A DNA stretch of 64,000 nt from Aphanothece hegewaldii CCALA 016 (GTDB lineage Bacteria; Cyanobacteriota; Cyanobacteriia; Cyanobacteriales; Microcystaceae). The stretch is from positions 1 to 64,000 of the forward strand of contig NZ_PXOH01000014.1 in NCBI RefSeq assembly GCF_003007785.1, read 5' to 3'. The first letter of the stretch is position 1. Each line of letters opens with the position of its first letter. The notes below the pieces were generated by a model, which was not told the DNA's origin, did no database searches, and was given only the letters and a program-made list of their open reading frames with translations. Shown piece by piece: positions 37,991 to 48,618 of the stretch. The position numbers were made by a program, and so were the translations under genes.

Positions 37991-40570
37991 ATGACGTTTA
38001 CTGCTCCAAATGCGAAACCTATTTCTATTCATGCTATTGAAAGTAATTTAGATCCCTTAAAAGTAGCCAATGGGGTCTATATTACAATTCACGGACATTA
38101 TTACCAACCGCCCCGGGAAAATCCTTATTTAGATACCATTGAACGTCAGCCTAGCGCTTATCCATTTCATGACTGGAATGAACGCATTCACCATGAGTGT
38201 TACCGTCCAAATGCTTTTGCTCGAATTTTAAATGAGCGAGGCGAAGTCGTTGGAATTGTTAATAATTTCGAGTATCTTAGTTTTAATATTGGCCCAACAC
38301 TAATGTCATGGTTGCAAATGTATGACATCGAAGTGTATCAAAGAATTATTGAAGCTGATCAAAAAAGTTGTCAAAGACTCAATGGTCATGGAAATGCGAT
38401 CGCACAAGTCTACAATCATATTATCTTACCTCTCGCCAATCAACGCGACAAAACAACACAAATTCGCTGGGGAAAAGCCGACTTTAAAAAGCGTTTTGGT
38501 CGTGATCCCGAAGGAATGTGGTTAGCTGAAACCGCCGTAGATTATGCAACTATCGAAACATTAATTAATGAAGGAATTAAATTTACAATTCTTGCACCTT
38601 CTCAAGCACAACGGTGTCGTCCTTTTCCAACCGAACTTGATCCCGAACCCGAATGGTTAGCAGTCGGAGGCTCACAGATCGATCCCACCCGTCCTTATCG
38701 TTGTTTTATTAAAGATGGTCGTTATATTGATATATTCTTTTATGATGGGCCAATTTCCCGCGATATGGGATTTAATGATGTTCTAAGCCATTGCGATCAT
38801 TTAGTCGGACGAGTTAGTCAAGCTATTAAAGGGGATCATCGTCCATCTCAGTTAATAAGTGCGGCAACGGATGGCGAAACTTTTGGTCATCACAAAGCAG
38901 GGACCGAAAAATGTTTAGCCTATGCTTTCACTCATGATTTTCCGCAACGAGGTTGGACAGTCACCAACTATGCTCATTATCTCAGTATTTGTCCGCCCAC
39001 TTGGGAAGTAGAACTCAAACCCGTTACCGCGTGGAGTTGTTCACATGGTGTCGATCGCTGGCAAGATGACTGTGGTTGTGGTGGCGGTGGAACGTGGCAT
39101 CAAAAATGGCGCAAACCCCTAAGAAATGCTTTAAATTGGTTACGGGATCAATTGAGCGAAGTAACCGAAGAATATGGAAAACAGTTATTTAAAGATCCTT
39201 GGTTAGCCAGAGATGAATATATAGAGGTCATTTTAGAACGATCTCCCCAAACGATCGCTCCCTTTCTTGATCGTCATCAAAATTATCCCCTAAGTGATGC
39301 GGAAAAAATCGACGCTTTGCGGTTATTAGAAATGCAGCGTCATACTTTATTGATGTATACGAGTTGTGGCTGGTTTTTCGATGAACTTTCTCGGCCCGAA
39401 GGAACTCAAATTCTACGATATGCGGCACGTGCTTTAGAATTAGCGGGAGATATTGCGGGTATCCATTTAGAGTCAGACTTTGTTCGTCATTTAAAACTTT
39501 CACTCAGTAATGTCGATATTTTTGGTCATGGTGCCGAAGTTTACAGACAGTTAGTAATAAGCGCACAAATTAGCTTTAAACAAGTCGCTGCTCACTATGC
39601 GATTAGTTCTGTATTCTCCACTCATCAGCCCCAACAACGGGTATATTGTTACAATGCTCAACAATTAGACTACCAAAAACAGCAAATTGGTTCATTAACT
39701 CTAGCGGTTGGACAAGTTTGCCTTACCTCAGAAATGACCTTGGAAAGTCATCATTATGTCTTTTCGGTGTTACATATGGGAGGATGGGACTTTCACTGTT
39801 GTATTCAACCTTTTAATGGCAGACGGGGTTACACTCAGATTAAAGAAAAATTGTTTGCTTCCCTCAAACAAGCTAGTGTAGCCAAAATGATTATAGAAAT
39901 GAGTCAATTATTTGGCTATCAATCTTTTGACCTGCAACATCTGTTCGCAGAAGAACGTCATCGCATCATGCAGCAAGTGACTGATCATACTAAAAAACGG
40001 TTAGATCAGCTTTATACTCAGGTTTATCGAGATAATTACGGAATATTAGTCGCATTCTTTAGAGATGAATTACCCGTACCCCAAGAGTTACAAGTTGCTG
40101 CTGAAATTGCGATATCTTATCGGTGTTTAGAAACGATCGCAGCTTTAGAACAAGTAACAGATGATCCCCAGACAATGGTAACCCATTTAGTCGAATTATC
40201 AGCGATCGCCGCCGAAGCGAATCATTTACGGTGTAATCTGAGAATACCCGAAGCGAAGAAAACTCTAGAACGTCTTGTTTTACAATTACTCTGGAACGTT
40301 TTACACGATGAAGATCCCACTTATTTAGAAGTCAGAATTCAGTTAATTAGTCAGATGATAGCGGTGGGAAATGAGTTACATTTAGGAGCATCTTTAGCAC
40401 AAGCACAAGAACTCTATTACAACCGTTTATTAGATGAAATCATTCCTTATTGTGTCGGCGAAAAAGCCACTCAAAATAACTATTCTTCCTGTCGTTGGAC
40501 TCCCTCCCAAATGTTACCATTATTGGGTTTAGGACAAACGTTAGATATTGATGTGAGTTCTTGGTTGTAG
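37991..40570 (+). CDS. Glycoside hydrolase family 57 protein with DUF3536 domain
   Basis: 859 residues. The GH57 domain fills the first half: YITIHGHYYQPPRENPYLD at about 30-48, WNERIHHECYRPNAFAR, and the nucleophile region PEGMWLAETAVDYAT with E180. ISAATDGETFGHHK supplies the expected catalytic Asp and CSHGVDRWQDDCGCG follows. The second half (about 470-850) is the helical DUF3536 region. GH57 enzymes act on alpha-glucans such as glycogen or branch them, but no activity is established for this subfamily to my knowledge. It has no signal peptide, so is cytoplasmic. Two hairpin terminators follow. Confidence 0.88.
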   Translation: MTFTAPNAKPISIHAIESNLDPLKVANGVYITIHGHYYQPPRENPYLDTIERQPSAYPFHDWNERIHHECYRPNAFARILNERGEVVGIVNNFEYLSFNIGPTLMSWLQMYDIEVYQRIIEADQKSCQRLNGHGNAIAQVYNHIILPLANQRDKTTQIRWGKADFKKRFGRDPEGMWLAETAVDYATIETLINEGIKFTILAPSQAQRCRPFPTELDPEPEWLAVGGSQIDPTRPYRCFIKDGRYIDIFFYDGPISRDMGFNDVLSHCDHLVGRVSQAIKGDHRPSQLISAATDGETFGHHKAGTEKCLAYAFTHDFPQRGWTVTNYAHYLSICPPTWEVELKPVTAWSCSHGVDRWQDDCGCGGGGTWHQKWRKPLRNALNWLRDQLSEVTEEYGKQLFKDPWLARDEYIEVILERSPQTIAPFLDRHQNYPLSDAEKIDALRLLEMQRHTLLMYTSCGWFFDELSRPEGTQILRYAARALELAGDIAGIHLESDFVRHLKLSLSNVDIFGHGAEVYRQLVISAQISFKQVAAHYAISSVFSTHQPQQRVYCYNAQQLDYQKQQIGSLTLAVGQVCLTSEMTLESHHYVFSVLHMGGWDFHCCIQPFNGRRGYTQIKEKLFASLKQASVAKMIIEMSQLFGYQSFDLQHLFAEERHRIMQQVTDHTKKRLDQLYTQVYRDNYGILVAFFRDELPVPQELQVAAEIAISYRCLETIAALEQVTDDPQTMVTHLVELSAIAAEANHLRCNLRIPEAKKTLERLVLQLLWNVLHDEDPTYLEVRIQLISQMIAVGNELHLGASLAQAQELYYNRLLDEIIPYCVGEKATQNNYSSCRWTPSQMLPLLGLGQTLDIDVSSWL

Positions 40571-40931
40571 ACATTTAATAGAGACGCGCTTTTGAAGCGT
40601 CTTTACAAATTAATAAAAAATTGATGGACACAGTTGTAACACTGATGTCCTTTTTGCGTATTATACGAAATCCAATTTAATATGACTCTTTTAATCTTTC
40701 TACCCTATATTTCACTCTCTTTTGGAGTGCCATACCCTACATTATTTTAAAAGATTTCCCCATAACTGATTAATATAGATTGTTTATTTTGTCAAGTATC
40801 CGTAACAATCTTTCTTAGTGGGGATGTAAACATAACTTAATACATACCTTATGATGGAGGGCGAACAGTAAAGAATTTATACATTATTAAGTCAGTAAGT
40901 GACAAGTGTGATAAAGGCGGTTCTATAGTTT
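40571..40931. other. 361-bp gap with tandem terminators, then an upstream region
   Basis: The first 85 bases carry two terminators, described separately. The remaining 276 bases show no gene on either strand. They contain AT-rich DNA upstream of the membrane-protein pair. I could not assign promoter boxes with confidence. Confidence 0.5.
40582..40655 (+). terminator. Two consecutive intrinsic terminators after the GH57 gene
   Basis: First: AGACGC (40582-40587) with GCGTCT (40597-40602), then TT. Second: GGACA/TGTCC (40626-40630, 40646-40650) enclosing CAGT/ACTG (40631-40634, 40641-40644), followed by TTTTT. The second is the stronger. Confidence 0.75.
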
Positions 40932-41813
40932 ATGTTGAGCAGAGAGTATTTTTCGATAAACCAGTTTAAAAGTGGTATTTGGTGGGTAGGAGTTCCCTCC
41001 TGCTTATTTGGAACCGTTGAGAGAAGTGTCGCGTTATTTTCAGACAACTATATATCGGTGATCAACATCTTTCATTTTCTCTTCACCGCTTTTCTATTTA
41101 CCTGTTGGATATATTTAAAACCTGAATTAAAGTTTGACTCAAACATTAAAGAATCGAATAGCATGGAAAAAGATGATGTACTTCCCTTGGGGGACATTCA
41201 TTTACAGAAAGCTAAAACCAGAATGGCTGAACTCCAACAATATCATGTCATCAGACAACTCTATATCTTGCCATTTTCTTTCATTTGTCAGATCTATCAT
41301 CTACTTAACTTAAAACATCTCGAAACTGTACACAGCTTGAGTCTTGGTAATCTAAAAGTAATCGATGTTAATGGTTGTTATTCTACATCCACAGGCGGTT
41401 CACTCACCTTCAATACTGCATTAAGTTCACCTCTTAGTATTTTGAAAATATGGAGACAACCGACAGTACAAGTTGAATTAACCCTTCACACACCCTACAC
41501 AGTTGAGTTAAGTATTCCCGTCTATCAAGACAAGAAAATGATCGTGCTTTTTAATGCTTTTCCCTTAAATAGCAACAAACATATATTTCTGGTAAATATT
41601 TATAGTAACTTGCAATGGCCGAAGTTTTTGTTATCGAGTCTACTGCATATTGCATCTTTTCTCACTGTTTATGAGGATCTGCCCTATTTAAAAAAATTAT
41701 CCCAAAGAAATCTATTGAAATCAAATCAAACACCGAGTCATCAAACCATGTGGTTATATAAACGGTTTGTTGAGTTATACGCGTCAAAGCTTGAAAGTAA
41801 AGAGGAAATATAA
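40932..41813 (+). CDS. Membrane protein with N-terminal two-helix domain, unknown function
   Basis: 293 residues. Residues about 13-70 form two membrane helices: SGIWWVGVPSCLFGTVERS, a short loop, then NIFHFLFTAFLFTCWIYLKP. The rest (about 75-293) is a predicted soluble alpha/beta domain with a helical start (LQKAKTRMAELQQYHVIRQL) and a strand-rich middle with NGCYSTSTGGSLTFNTAL. I do not recognise it. Its two-helix part is clearly related to the next, overlapping gene: each has F-x-G-x-W, then ER or DR near the end of helix 1, and xYLKP closing helix 2. The stop and next start share a base (TAATG). Confidence 0.65.
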   Translation: MLSREYFSINQFKSGIWWVGVPSCLFGTVERSVALFSDNYISVINIFHFLFTAFLFTCWIYLKPELKFDSNIKESNSMEKDDVLPLGDIHLQKAKTRMAELQQYHVIRQLYILPFSFICQIYHLLNLKHLETVHSLSLGNLKVIDVNGCYSTSTGGSLTFNTALSSPLSILKIWRQPTVQVELTLHTPYTVELSIPVYQDKKMIVLFNAFPLNSNKHIFLVNIYSNLQWPKFLLSSLLHIASFLTVYEDLPYLKKLSQRNLLKSNQTPSHQTMWLYKRFVELYASKLESKEEI

Positions 41814-42145
41814 TGTATAAAGATAAATTATTGAATTTTGGTGGTTTTTCGTTTAGTTTCAAAGGTGGACTCTGGTTACTCGGTGCCTTAGCTTGGTCAG
41901 TGGGTCTTGTCGATCGAATTATTTCTATACTCTTAGATGGACATATTGTATCCCAAGAAATTTTACAGTTAATCATCATTACTGCTGTTCTTGTCAGTTG
42001 GTTTTACTTAAAACCATCTTCACGCCTGAGCGGTGACTTTTCTACGGGAATTGATGAGATTATTAACTTAGAATCGAGAAATAATCTAGAGCCATCACTT
42101 GTTACCATTAAACATGACGATCGTCCCTCAATCAACCCCCACTAA
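41813..42145 (+). CDS. Small two-helix membrane protein paired with the preceding gene
   Basis: 110 residues: FSFKGGLWLLGALAWSVGLV, then DRIISILLDGHIVSQEILQL, IIITAVLVSWFYLKPSSRL and a polar 40-residue tail. The two-helix part parallels the N-terminus of the 293-residue protein, so the pair arose by duplication of this domain. TAATG overlap with the upstream stop indicates coupled translation. The last 14 bases overlap the 3' end of the convergent SUI1 gene. Function unknown. Confidence 0.6.
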   Translation: MYKDKLLNFGGFSFSFKGGLWLLGALAWSVGLVDRIISILLDGHIVSQEILQLIIITAVLVSWFYLKPSSRLSGDFSTGIDEIINLESRNNLEPSLVTIKHDDRPSINPH

Positions 42146-42482
42146 TTTTAACCTTATACCCCAACTCACTGAGAACTTGTACAACCTTCTGACGATGATC
42201 CCCTTGTATTTCCAACGTATCATCTTTGAGTGTCCCCCCACTACCACATTGACTTTTAAGCTGTTTCAACAACTGCGCTAGGGTTTCGGGTTTGGTCTGA
42301 AAACCTGTAATGACTGTTACTGTTTTCCCCTTGCGTCCCGATCGAGAAGCCTGTACTCTAATATTTTGTTGTTGTGGGGGGAGTTCTGGGGTAGCCCGCT
42401 CAAAGGCTTCGCTAGAACTAGCATTGCCAAATTCTTGATATGAAATCTTATTTTTTTGAGATGACTTTTGTTTAGAATCCAT
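42132..42482 (-). CDS. SUI1/YciH-type translation initiation factor
   Basis: 116 residues. The first 40 or so are polar and probably disordered; the rest is a SUI1 (eIF1-like) domain: RSGRKGKTVTVITGFQTKPE, LKQLKSQCGSGGTLKDDTLE and QGDHRQKVVQVLSELGYKVK. Bacterial YciH-type proteins affect start-codon selection fidelity in vitro; the cellular role in cyanobacteria is unclear. It is monocistronic. The 3' end overlaps the convergent membrane-protein gene by 14 bases. Confidence 0.9.
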   Translation of the reverse strand: MDSKQKSSQKNKISYQEFGNASSSEAFERATPELPPQQQNIRVQASRSGRKGKTVTVITGFQTKPETLAQLLKQLKSQCGSGGTLKDDTLEIQGDHRQKVVQVLSELGYKVKISGG

Positions 42483-42554
42483 ATTAAAGTTGAAGAAGAG
42501 GCGTAGTCTTATAAAAAAATGTCGCGCCTAAAGAATTATTAAATCTATTATCAC

Positions 42555-43799
42555 ATGACTACTACACCGATCGCCCTACAAACATCTTCTGTGACCCAAG
42601 TTCCTGACCAATTGGGACGCTTTGGCCCCTATGGTGGGAAGTATGTTCCAGAAACCCTAATGCCTGCTTTAGCTGAGTTAGAAGCCGCTTACAATCAATA
42701 TAAAAATGAGCCTGAATTCCAACAAGAATTAAACCAACTACTCAAAGATTATGTGGGTAGACCTAGCCCTTTATATTTTGCTGAACGCCTCACCCAGCAT
42801 TATGCTAGACCCGATGGTACTGGAGCGCAAATTTATCTCAAACGAGAAGACTTAAACCATACTGGAGCGCATAAAATTAATAACGCCCTCGCTCAAGTCT
42901 TATTAGCGAAACGCATGGGCAAAAAACGCATCATCGCCGAAACAGGTGCGGGACAACATGGGGTAGCGACTGCCACCGTTTGCGCTCGTTTTGGTTTAGA
43001 GTGCATCATTTATATGGGTGTTCAAGATATGGAACGCCAAAAATTAAATGTGTTTCGGATGAACTTATTAGGGGCAACCGTGCAACCCGTGGCCGCAGGA
43101 ACAGGAACCCTCAAAGATGCCACATCTGAAGCAATACGGGACTGGGTAACGAATGTAGAAACCACTCATTATATTTTAGGATCGGTTGCTGGTCCCCATC
43201 CTTACCCGATGATGGTACGAGACTTTCATCAAGTCATCGGAAAAGAAACTCGTCTTCAGTGCATGGAAAAATGGGGCGGTTTACCTGATATTCTTTTGGC
43301 TTGTGTGGGCGGTGGTTCTAATGCGATGGGATTATTCTATGAGTTTATCAAAGATCCCTCAGTCCGAATTATTGGTATTGAAGCCGCAGGGGAAAGCGTC
43401 GCATCAGGAAAACACGCAGCAACCTTAACTCATGGTCGTCCAGGTGTACTGCATGGTGCAATGAGTTATCTTTTACAGGATACTGAAGGGCAAGTCGTCG
43501 AAGCTCATTCTATTAGTGCCGGTTTAGACTATCCTGGAGTGGGGCCAGAACACAGTTATCTCAAAGATAGTCAACGGGCTGAATACTATAGTATTACGGA
43601 TGCTGAAGCGATCGCCGCTTTTCAACGAGTCTGTCAACTCGAAGGTATTATCCCCGCCCTCGAAACCTCTCACGCTTTTGCCTATTTAGATATCCTTTGT
43701 CCTCAGTTATCGGGTCATCCTCGTATTATTATTAACTGTTCAGGACGTGGCGATAAAGATGTACACACAGTAGCCAAATATCTAGATTTATCGTTGTAA
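42555..43799 (+). CDS. trpB: Tryptophan synthase beta subunit
   Basis: 414 residues, normal for TrpB1. It joins indole and serine to make tryptophan, in complex with TrpA. Conserved parts: [19 protein letters not shown], the PLP lysine in [28 protein letters not shown], the phosphate cradle [10 protein letters not shown], and [17 protein letters not shown] at 42555 gives an N-terminal extension of about 17 residues before the conserved core, which is common. trpA is not adjacent, the usual scattered arrangement in cyanobacteria. Confidence 0.97.
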   Translation: MTTTPIALQTSSVTQVPDQLGRFGPYGGKYVPETLMPALAELEAAYNQYKNEPEFQQELNQLLKDYVGRPSPLYFAERLTQHYARPDGTGAQIYLKREDLNHTGAHKINNALAQVLLAKRMGKKRIIAETGAGQHGVATATVCARFGLECIIYMGVQDMERQKLNVFRMNLLGATVQPVAAGTGTLKDATSEAIRDWVTNVETTHYILGSVAGPHPYPMMVRDFHQVIGKETRLQCMEKWGGLPDILLACVGGGSNAMGLFYEFIKDPSVRIIGIEAAGESVASGKHAATLTHGRPGVLHGAMSYLLQDTEGQVVEAHSISAGLDYPGVGPEHSYLKDSQRAEYYSITDAEAIAAFQRVCQLEGIIPALETSHAFAYLDILCPQLSGHPRIIINCSGRGDKDVHTVAKYLDLSL

Positions 43800-43811
43800 T
43801 AGGTTTTTTCC

Positions 43812-43835
43812 TGTAGGGGTTTGGTCTCCAAATCC
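43812..43835 (+). repeat. GGGTTTGG-type dispersed palindrome, copy 3
   Basis: TGTAGGGGTTTGGTCTCCAA then ATCC, 12 bases after the trpB stop. The core matches copies at 20193, 36059 and 49032, with one changed base in the right arm. Confidence 0.75.
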
Positions 43836-43845
43836 TTACTAGAAT

Positions 43846-43867
43846 AAAAAGGTGAGCATTGCCCACC
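43846..43867 (-). terminator. Intrinsic terminator of the transaldolase gene
   Basis: On the minus strand GGTGGGC, a 3-nt loop and GCTCACC form a 7-bp stem with one wobble pair, followed by TTTTTATT. It lies some 31 bases past the tal stop. Confidence 0.7.
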
Positions 43868-43898
43868 CTAAAAAAATACATACAATGTAATGCAAGAA

Positions 43899-45062
43899 TT
43901 AACAGACCAAAGCCCCTAAACCTGCGACCATTTCCTGGGCTGTAATTTTGCCATCATGATTAACATCTAAAGCATCGAAAACAGCATCCGTTCCTAGCCA
44001 TTCTTCACGAGTAATTAAACCATCGCCATCAAGATCATAGGATTTGAATATATCCGCCGCAGCATTACAAACGACGGCTGTTCCTTCAATTTGTTCTAGT
44101 CGTTCGGCTAACAATTTCTCTAGAGTTTCTAAGGCTTTTGTAAAACCTTGGATACCTTCTGAGAGTTTTTCGCTTGCCATGCGATCCGCCGCGTGCATTT
44201 CATCAAAAGTGGCTTGATCAATGGTAAGTTTTTCGATGTCCAAAGAGGCTGCGATCGCTGGATCGAGTTTCCGAGGTAAGTCAGCTTCAGTCGCTTTTAA
44301 ATTGTCTAAAAGTTTCGGAGAAATGGTTAACAAATCACAACCCGCAAGCTCACAAATTTCGCCAATATTACGGAAACTTGCCCCCATTACCTCAGTTTTG
44401 TAACCAAACTTTTTGTAATAGTTGTAGATTTCGGTAACAGATTGAACACCTGGATCTTCTGTGCTAGTGTAGTCTTTTCCAGTTTCTTTGACGTACCAAT
44501 CTAAGATCCGGCCGACAAAAGGAGAAATGAGAGTAACGCCCGCATCGCCACAAGCGATCGCTTGATGTAAACCAAACAATAGTGTTAAGTTACAGTGAAT
44601 TCCTTCTTTTTCGAGAACTTCAGCCGCTTTGATCCCTTCCCAAGTCGAGGCAATCTTAATCAAAACGCGATCGCGGGAAATTCCAGCCGCTTCATATTCA
44701 CTAATCAGATAGCGACCTTTTTCGATCGTGGCATCAGTATCATAAGATAAACGGGCATCTACTTCAGTTGAAACACGCCCTGGAACAATTTTCAGGATTT
44801 GTATACCAAAGGCAACCGCCAAACGATCAAATGCTAGTTTAGCCACCTCAAACGCCGGCGCATCTTTACCTAATTTTTCTCTAGCTAATCTGAGAGTCGT
44901 ATCTACAATCTCTTGATACTGGGGCATTTGTGCCGCAGCCGTAATCAAAGAGGGATTAGTAGTCGCATCCTGTGGGGTAAAGGTTTCAATGGCTTGAATA
45001 TCTCCTGTATCAGCTACGACAACCGTGACTTCTTTGAGTTGATCAAGTAGGGTTTTAGCCAT
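43899..45062 (-). CDS. tal: Transaldolase with C-terminal EF-hand pair
   Basis: 387 residues. Residues 1 to about 325 are a class TalB transaldolase moving a dihydroxyacetone unit between sugar phosphates in the pentose-phosphate cycle; the Schiff-base lysine is in [17 protein letters not shown], with the ATTNPSLI substrate motif near the start. The last 60 residues form two canonical EF-hand loops: [13 protein letters not shown] and [13 protein letters not shown], with acidic residues at the calcium positions. Calcium binding, and control by calcium, is therefore suggested by sequence but not established here. Such fusions are known in cyanobacteria. A terminator follows. Confidence 0.95.
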   Translation of the reverse strand: MAKTLLDQLKEVTVVVADTGDIQAIETFTPQDATTNPSLITAAAQMPQYQEIVDTTLRLAREKLGKDAPAFEVAKLAFDRLAVAFGIQILKIVPGRVSTEVDARLSYDTDATIEKGRYLISEYEAAGISRDRVLIKIASTWEGIKAAEVLEKEGIHCNLTLLFGLHQAIACGDAGVTLISPFVGRILDWYVKETGKDYTSTEDPGVQSVTEIYNYYKKFGYKTEVMGASFRNIGEICELAGCDLLTISPKLLDNLKATEADLPRKLDPAIAASLDIEKLTIDQATFDEMHAADRMASEKLSEGIQGFTKALETLEKLLAERLEQIEGTAVVCNAAADIFKSYDLDGDGLITREEWLGTDAVFDALDVNHDGKITAQEMVAGLGALVC

Positions 45063-45961
45063 AAATGCTTCCTAAAATTTATCGCAACACCCCTAATATA
45101 ACGAAAGAAACCTAGCTCATTGTGAACAATTTACTAAAGTCTTTAGAATTGAAAACACAATTAGTTAATCTGTAACTTTAGTCGAGAATTGTTTTTCCTA
45201 TTAGGCAAAACCCATAGGCACAATAAACCGATGAGTCACGCAACGATGTCTTACCCCTCTTCTTTCACTCGAATTAAAAAATAGTTAATTAAAACAACAA
45301 TTTTAGCCATCAGGTACATAAGCATTAAACTGATTTATTAAAGCAATAAGTGTTAAAAAACCTTATTTCAAAGGAGCGAATCAATAAACTGATAACGAAA
45401 GAGTAATCAAACCGCAAAAAACATCGATATAATTATATCAATTTTCCAAAGTTATATTACATATTGTTAAGTTGGGGACTCTATTAGTGACGAAGCAAAC
45501 AATACTTTGCTTTTCTCCTTGGAGAGTTTTAAAAAATTTTAAATTTTTCAGTGATGCTTATAGCCAATTTGGAAAAAAATATAAATTTGTAACAAATCGT
45601 ACTTTTTTCGTACACAATAAAGAATATTAAATTAGAGTTAATCCCTGAACAACATTGGTTTAAGGTAGTGTACGGTTTATTTAAAATCACAAAATTTTAA
45701 GTAAAATCTTAAAAAAATCAAATTATAATTACTTTATGTCTTTTAACCCGTTAAACTTTTGATGATGTTGAAAAATTAGCCGAAATGATTATAATAACCA
45801 ATACTTAATCATTAGCTAAACTCAATTTTTAATAAAGCTTACTTAATTTTAGATAAAGCTTTCATTAAAAAAAATTAGAAAAGAAAAAATATATCATTTT
45901 TCTTTCATATTCTCGAAAAACCCAACTTATAAACTAAACGCGAAATTCGGAGTAACTGTCA
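45063..45961. other. 899-bp AT-rich non-coding region upstream of phosphoketolase
   Basis: No convincing gene on either strand. It holds the 5' regions of two divergent genes, tal and the phosphoketolase gene. TTCTCCTTGGAGA (about 45513) is a small inverted repeat and CGTACTTTTTTCGTAC (45599-45614) another (GTAC arms). AAAGCTT-type words recur at 45834-45865. The long A/T runs suit a curved promoter region; no T-run terminator was identified. Its length is unusual for this window. Confidence 0.5.
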
Positions 45962-48379
45962 ATGGTAGCAGCATTAGAAAAATCCATAGCAGAACCAAAC
46001 CCGCTTAAGAGTGAAGAAGTCCAGAAAATTCATGCTTACTGGCGTGCTTGTAACTATCTCGCCATTGGCATGATTTATTTACGAGATAATCCTCTTTTAA
46101 AAGAACCTCTTAAAGCTGAACACGTTAAATATCGTCTATTAGGTCATTGGGGAGCAAGTCCCGCTTTAAGCTTTACTTATATCCATCTCAATCGTCTTAT
46201 CAAGAAATATCACCAAAACATGATTTTCATGGCAGGGCCTGGTCATGGCGCACCTGGGGTTCTGGGTCCTGTATATTTAGAGGGAACTTATTCGGAGATT
46301 TATCCCGATAAAAGCGAAGACGAAGAGGGTATGCAAAAATTCTTTAAGCAGTTCTCTTTTCCTGGTCATATCGGTAGCCATTGTACACCCGAAACCCCAG
46401 GCTCAATTCATGAAGGAGGGGAGCTAGGATATAGTGTTTCCCATGCTTACGGAGCCGCTTACGATAATCCTGATTTAATTGTGGCAGTTGTCGCAGGAGA
46501 CGGAGAAGCAGAAACCGGACCACTTGCTACATCATGGCACTCTAATAAGTTTTTGAATCCCATCCGTGATGGCGCAGTCCTCCCCATTTTGAACCTCAAC
46601 GGTTATAAGATTGCTAATCCAACTATTCTTTCACGGATTTCTACAGAAGAACTAGAAAGCTTATTTGTCGGCTATGGTTACACACCTTATATCGTAGAGT
46701 GCAAAGAAGACGATGACTATCTAGAGTGTCATCAAAAAATGGCCGCTACGATGGAACATTGTGTTACTCAAATTCGAGCTATTCAACAGGAAGCGCGTTC
46801 ATCGGGAGTGGCTAAACGTCCTCGCTGGCCGATGATTATTCTTCGTTCTCCTAAAGGATGGACAGGGCCAAAAGTCGTCGATGGCAAAAAAGTAGAGGGT
46901 TTCTGGCGTTCTCATCAAGTACCGATGGGAGAAATGCACACCAAACCCGACCATCTAAAACTTTTAGAAGAATGGATGAAAAGTTATAAACCAGAAGAAC
47001 TTTTCGACGAAAACGGTACGCTGATTCCTGAACTTAAAGAACTGGCACCAACGGGAACACTACGGATGAGTGCTAACCTAAACGCGAATGGTGGTTTACT
47101 CCGCAAAGCCCTAAAACTGCCCAACTTCCGTAATTATGGCATTGATGTCCAAAAACCAGGCACTGTCGAAGTAGAAAATACTCGCCCCTTGGGTCAGTTT
47201 ATGCGGGACATTATGAAATGTAATCTACATAACTTCCGTTTATTCGGGCCTGATGAAACCGCTTCCAACAAATTAGATAATGTTTACGAAGTTTCTAAGA
47301 AAACTTGGTTAGCAGATTATCTTCCCGAAGACGACCCCTGTAGCCAAATGTCTCCTGATGGTCGGGTGATGGAGATGTTGAGCGAACATACCTTAATGGG
47401 TTGGTTAGAAGGCTATCTTCTCACGGGACGGCATGGCTTTTTCCATACTTATGAGGCTTTCGCTCACGTCATTGATTCCATGTTCAACCAACACGCGAAA
47501 TGGCTTGATATTTGTATTAAAGAAGTTTCTTGGCGAGCGCCTGTTTCTTCGATGAATATCATGTTATCTTCGGTGGTTTGGCGGCAAGACCACAACGGAT
47601 TTAGTCATCAAGACCCTGGTTTTATCGACCTTGTAACTAATAAGAGTGCTGAAGTCGTCCGCATTTACCTACCCCCTGATGTCAATACCTTACTCTGTGT
47701 TGCTGATGAAGCTTTCCGAAGCACAGACAAAGTAAACGTCATCGTGGTTGATAAACAGAAACATATGCAATTCCTTAGCATGGATGAAGCGATTAAACAC
47801 TGTGCTAAAGGCATTGGTATCTGGGATTGGGCGAGTAACGATGATTGCGGAACTGACCCCGATGAACCCGATGTCGTGATGGCCTGCTGTGGTGACATTC
47901 CGACGATGGAATCTTTAGCGGCTACGGCTATTCTAAGGGAAGAGTTCCCAGAACTTAAAATCCGCTTTATTAACGTAGTTGACTTGTTTACCCTAACTCC
48001 AGATACTGAACATCCTCACGGTTTATCCCACAAAGATTTTGATACTTTGTTTACTCCCGATAAACCCGTCATCTTCAACTTTCATGGTTATCCTTGGTTA
48101 ATTCATAAGCTAACCTATCGCCGTACCAATCAACATCGAATTCGGGTTCGCGGTTACAAAGAAGAAGGTAATATTAATACTCCTTTAGAGTTGGCTATTC
48201 GTAACCAAGTTGACCGTTTTAACCTCGTTATTGATGTGATTGACCGTGTTCCTAAACTCGGTTCGGCGGCCGCACACGCTAAAGAACGCATGAAGAACGC
48301 GATTATTGAAAACCTCGATTACGCTTTCACCAACGGTATCGATAAAGAGGAAATCGTTAACTGGAAATGGCCTTACTAG
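45962..48379 (+). CDS. xfp: Phosphoketolase (xylulose 5-phosphate/fructose 6-phosphate)
   Basis: 805 residues. A thiamine-diphosphate enzyme splitting xylulose 5-phosphate (and often fructose 6-phosphate) with phosphate into acetyl phosphate plus a triose or tetrose phosphate. Conserved parts: [34 protein letters not shown], the ThDP/Mg motif [20 protein letters not shown], and the middle-domain [14 protein letters not shown]. The ATG at 45962 follows a CGGAG ribosome-binding site. In cyanobacteria this bypass yields acetyl-CoA precursors and works in darkness and mixotrophy. Its long leader suggests regulated expression. Confidence 0.96.
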   Translation: MVAALEKSIAEPNPLKSEEVQKIHAYWRACNYLAIGMIYLRDNPLLKEPLKAEHVKYRLLGHWGASPALSFTYIHLNRLIKKYHQNMIFMAGPGHGAPGVLGPVYLEGTYSEIYPDKSEDEEGMQKFFKQFSFPGHIGSHCTPETPGSIHEGGELGYSVSHAYGAAYDNPDLIVAVVAGDGEAETGPLATSWHSNKFLNPIRDGAVLPILNLNGYKIANPTILSRISTEELESLFVGYGYTPYIVECKEDDDYLECHQKMAATMEHCVTQIRAIQQEARSSGVAKRPRWPMIILRSPKGWTGPKVVDGKKVEGFWRSHQVPMGEMHTKPDHLKLLEEWMKSYKPEELFDENGTLIPELKELAPTGTLRMSANLNANGGLLRKALKLPNFRNYGIDVQKPGTVEVENTRPLGQFMRDIMKCNLHNFRLFGPDETASNKLDNVYEVSKKTWLADYLPEDDPCSQMSPDGRVMEMLSEHTLMGWLEGYLLTGRHGFFHTYEAFAHVIDSMFNQHAKWLDICIKEVSWRAPVSSMNIMLSSVVWRQDHNGFSHQDPGFIDLVTNKSAEVVRIYLPPDVNTLLCVADEAFRSTDKVNVIVVDKQKHMQFLSMDEAIKHCAKGIGIWDWASNDDCGTDPDEPDVVMACCGDIPTMESLAATAILREEFPELKIRFINVVDLFTLTPDTEHPHGLSHKDFDTLFTPDKPVIFNFHGYPWLIHKLTYRRTNQHRIRVRGYKEEGNINTPLELAIRNQVDRFNLVIDVIDRVPKLGSAAAHAKERMKNAIIENLDYAFTNGIDKEEIVNWKWPY

Positions 48380-48404
48380 GGTTGTAAGTTCATAGATTGA
48401 TTAG

Positions 48405-48437
48405 TAGGAGTAGGCTTTAAGTTTACTCCTATTTTTT
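48405..48437. terminator. Bidirectional-looking terminator after phosphoketolase
   Basis: TAGGAGTA (48405-48412) and TACTCCTA (48424-48431) form a perfect 8-bp stem with an 11-nt loop, followed by six Ts. It begins 25 bases past the xfp stop, and its T-run touches the stop of the convergent brnA-like gene. Confidence 0.85.
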
Positions 48438-48618
48438 AAAAACGCTTTTTTGGCTTTAAACCTTGCTGCCCTGGTTGAATAGGTTGATTGTCAGGGTCTG
48501 TTAAAGCATTTTGCTCAACCTCTAATTCTGACATTTTTTCAACACGTTCCCAATCTGTTAAGTCTTCTAATTTTTTAACTTGCTCAAGTGTTATTCTTGT
48601 AATAAATTTCTCTTTCAT
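48436..48618 (-). CDS. brnA: BrnA-like antitoxin
   Basis: 60 residues from ATG 48618 (MKEKFITRITLEQVKKLEDL); an in-frame start seven codons upstream is possible but overlaps the toxin remnant more. The xTLEQVKKLxxLTDWERVEKM segment matches BrnA-type antitoxins (TLEEIKxMxGxTDWERV), which pair with a BrnT RNase and repress their own operon. The C-terminal DNA-binding part usual in BrnA is short and ends NQPIQPGQQGLKPKKRF, so DNA binding may be lost. Only the tail of a brnT-like gene remains upstream. Confidence 0.6.
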   Translation of the reverse strand: MKEKFITRITLEQVKKLEDLTDWERVEKMSELEVEQNALTDPDNQPIQPGQQGLKPKKRF

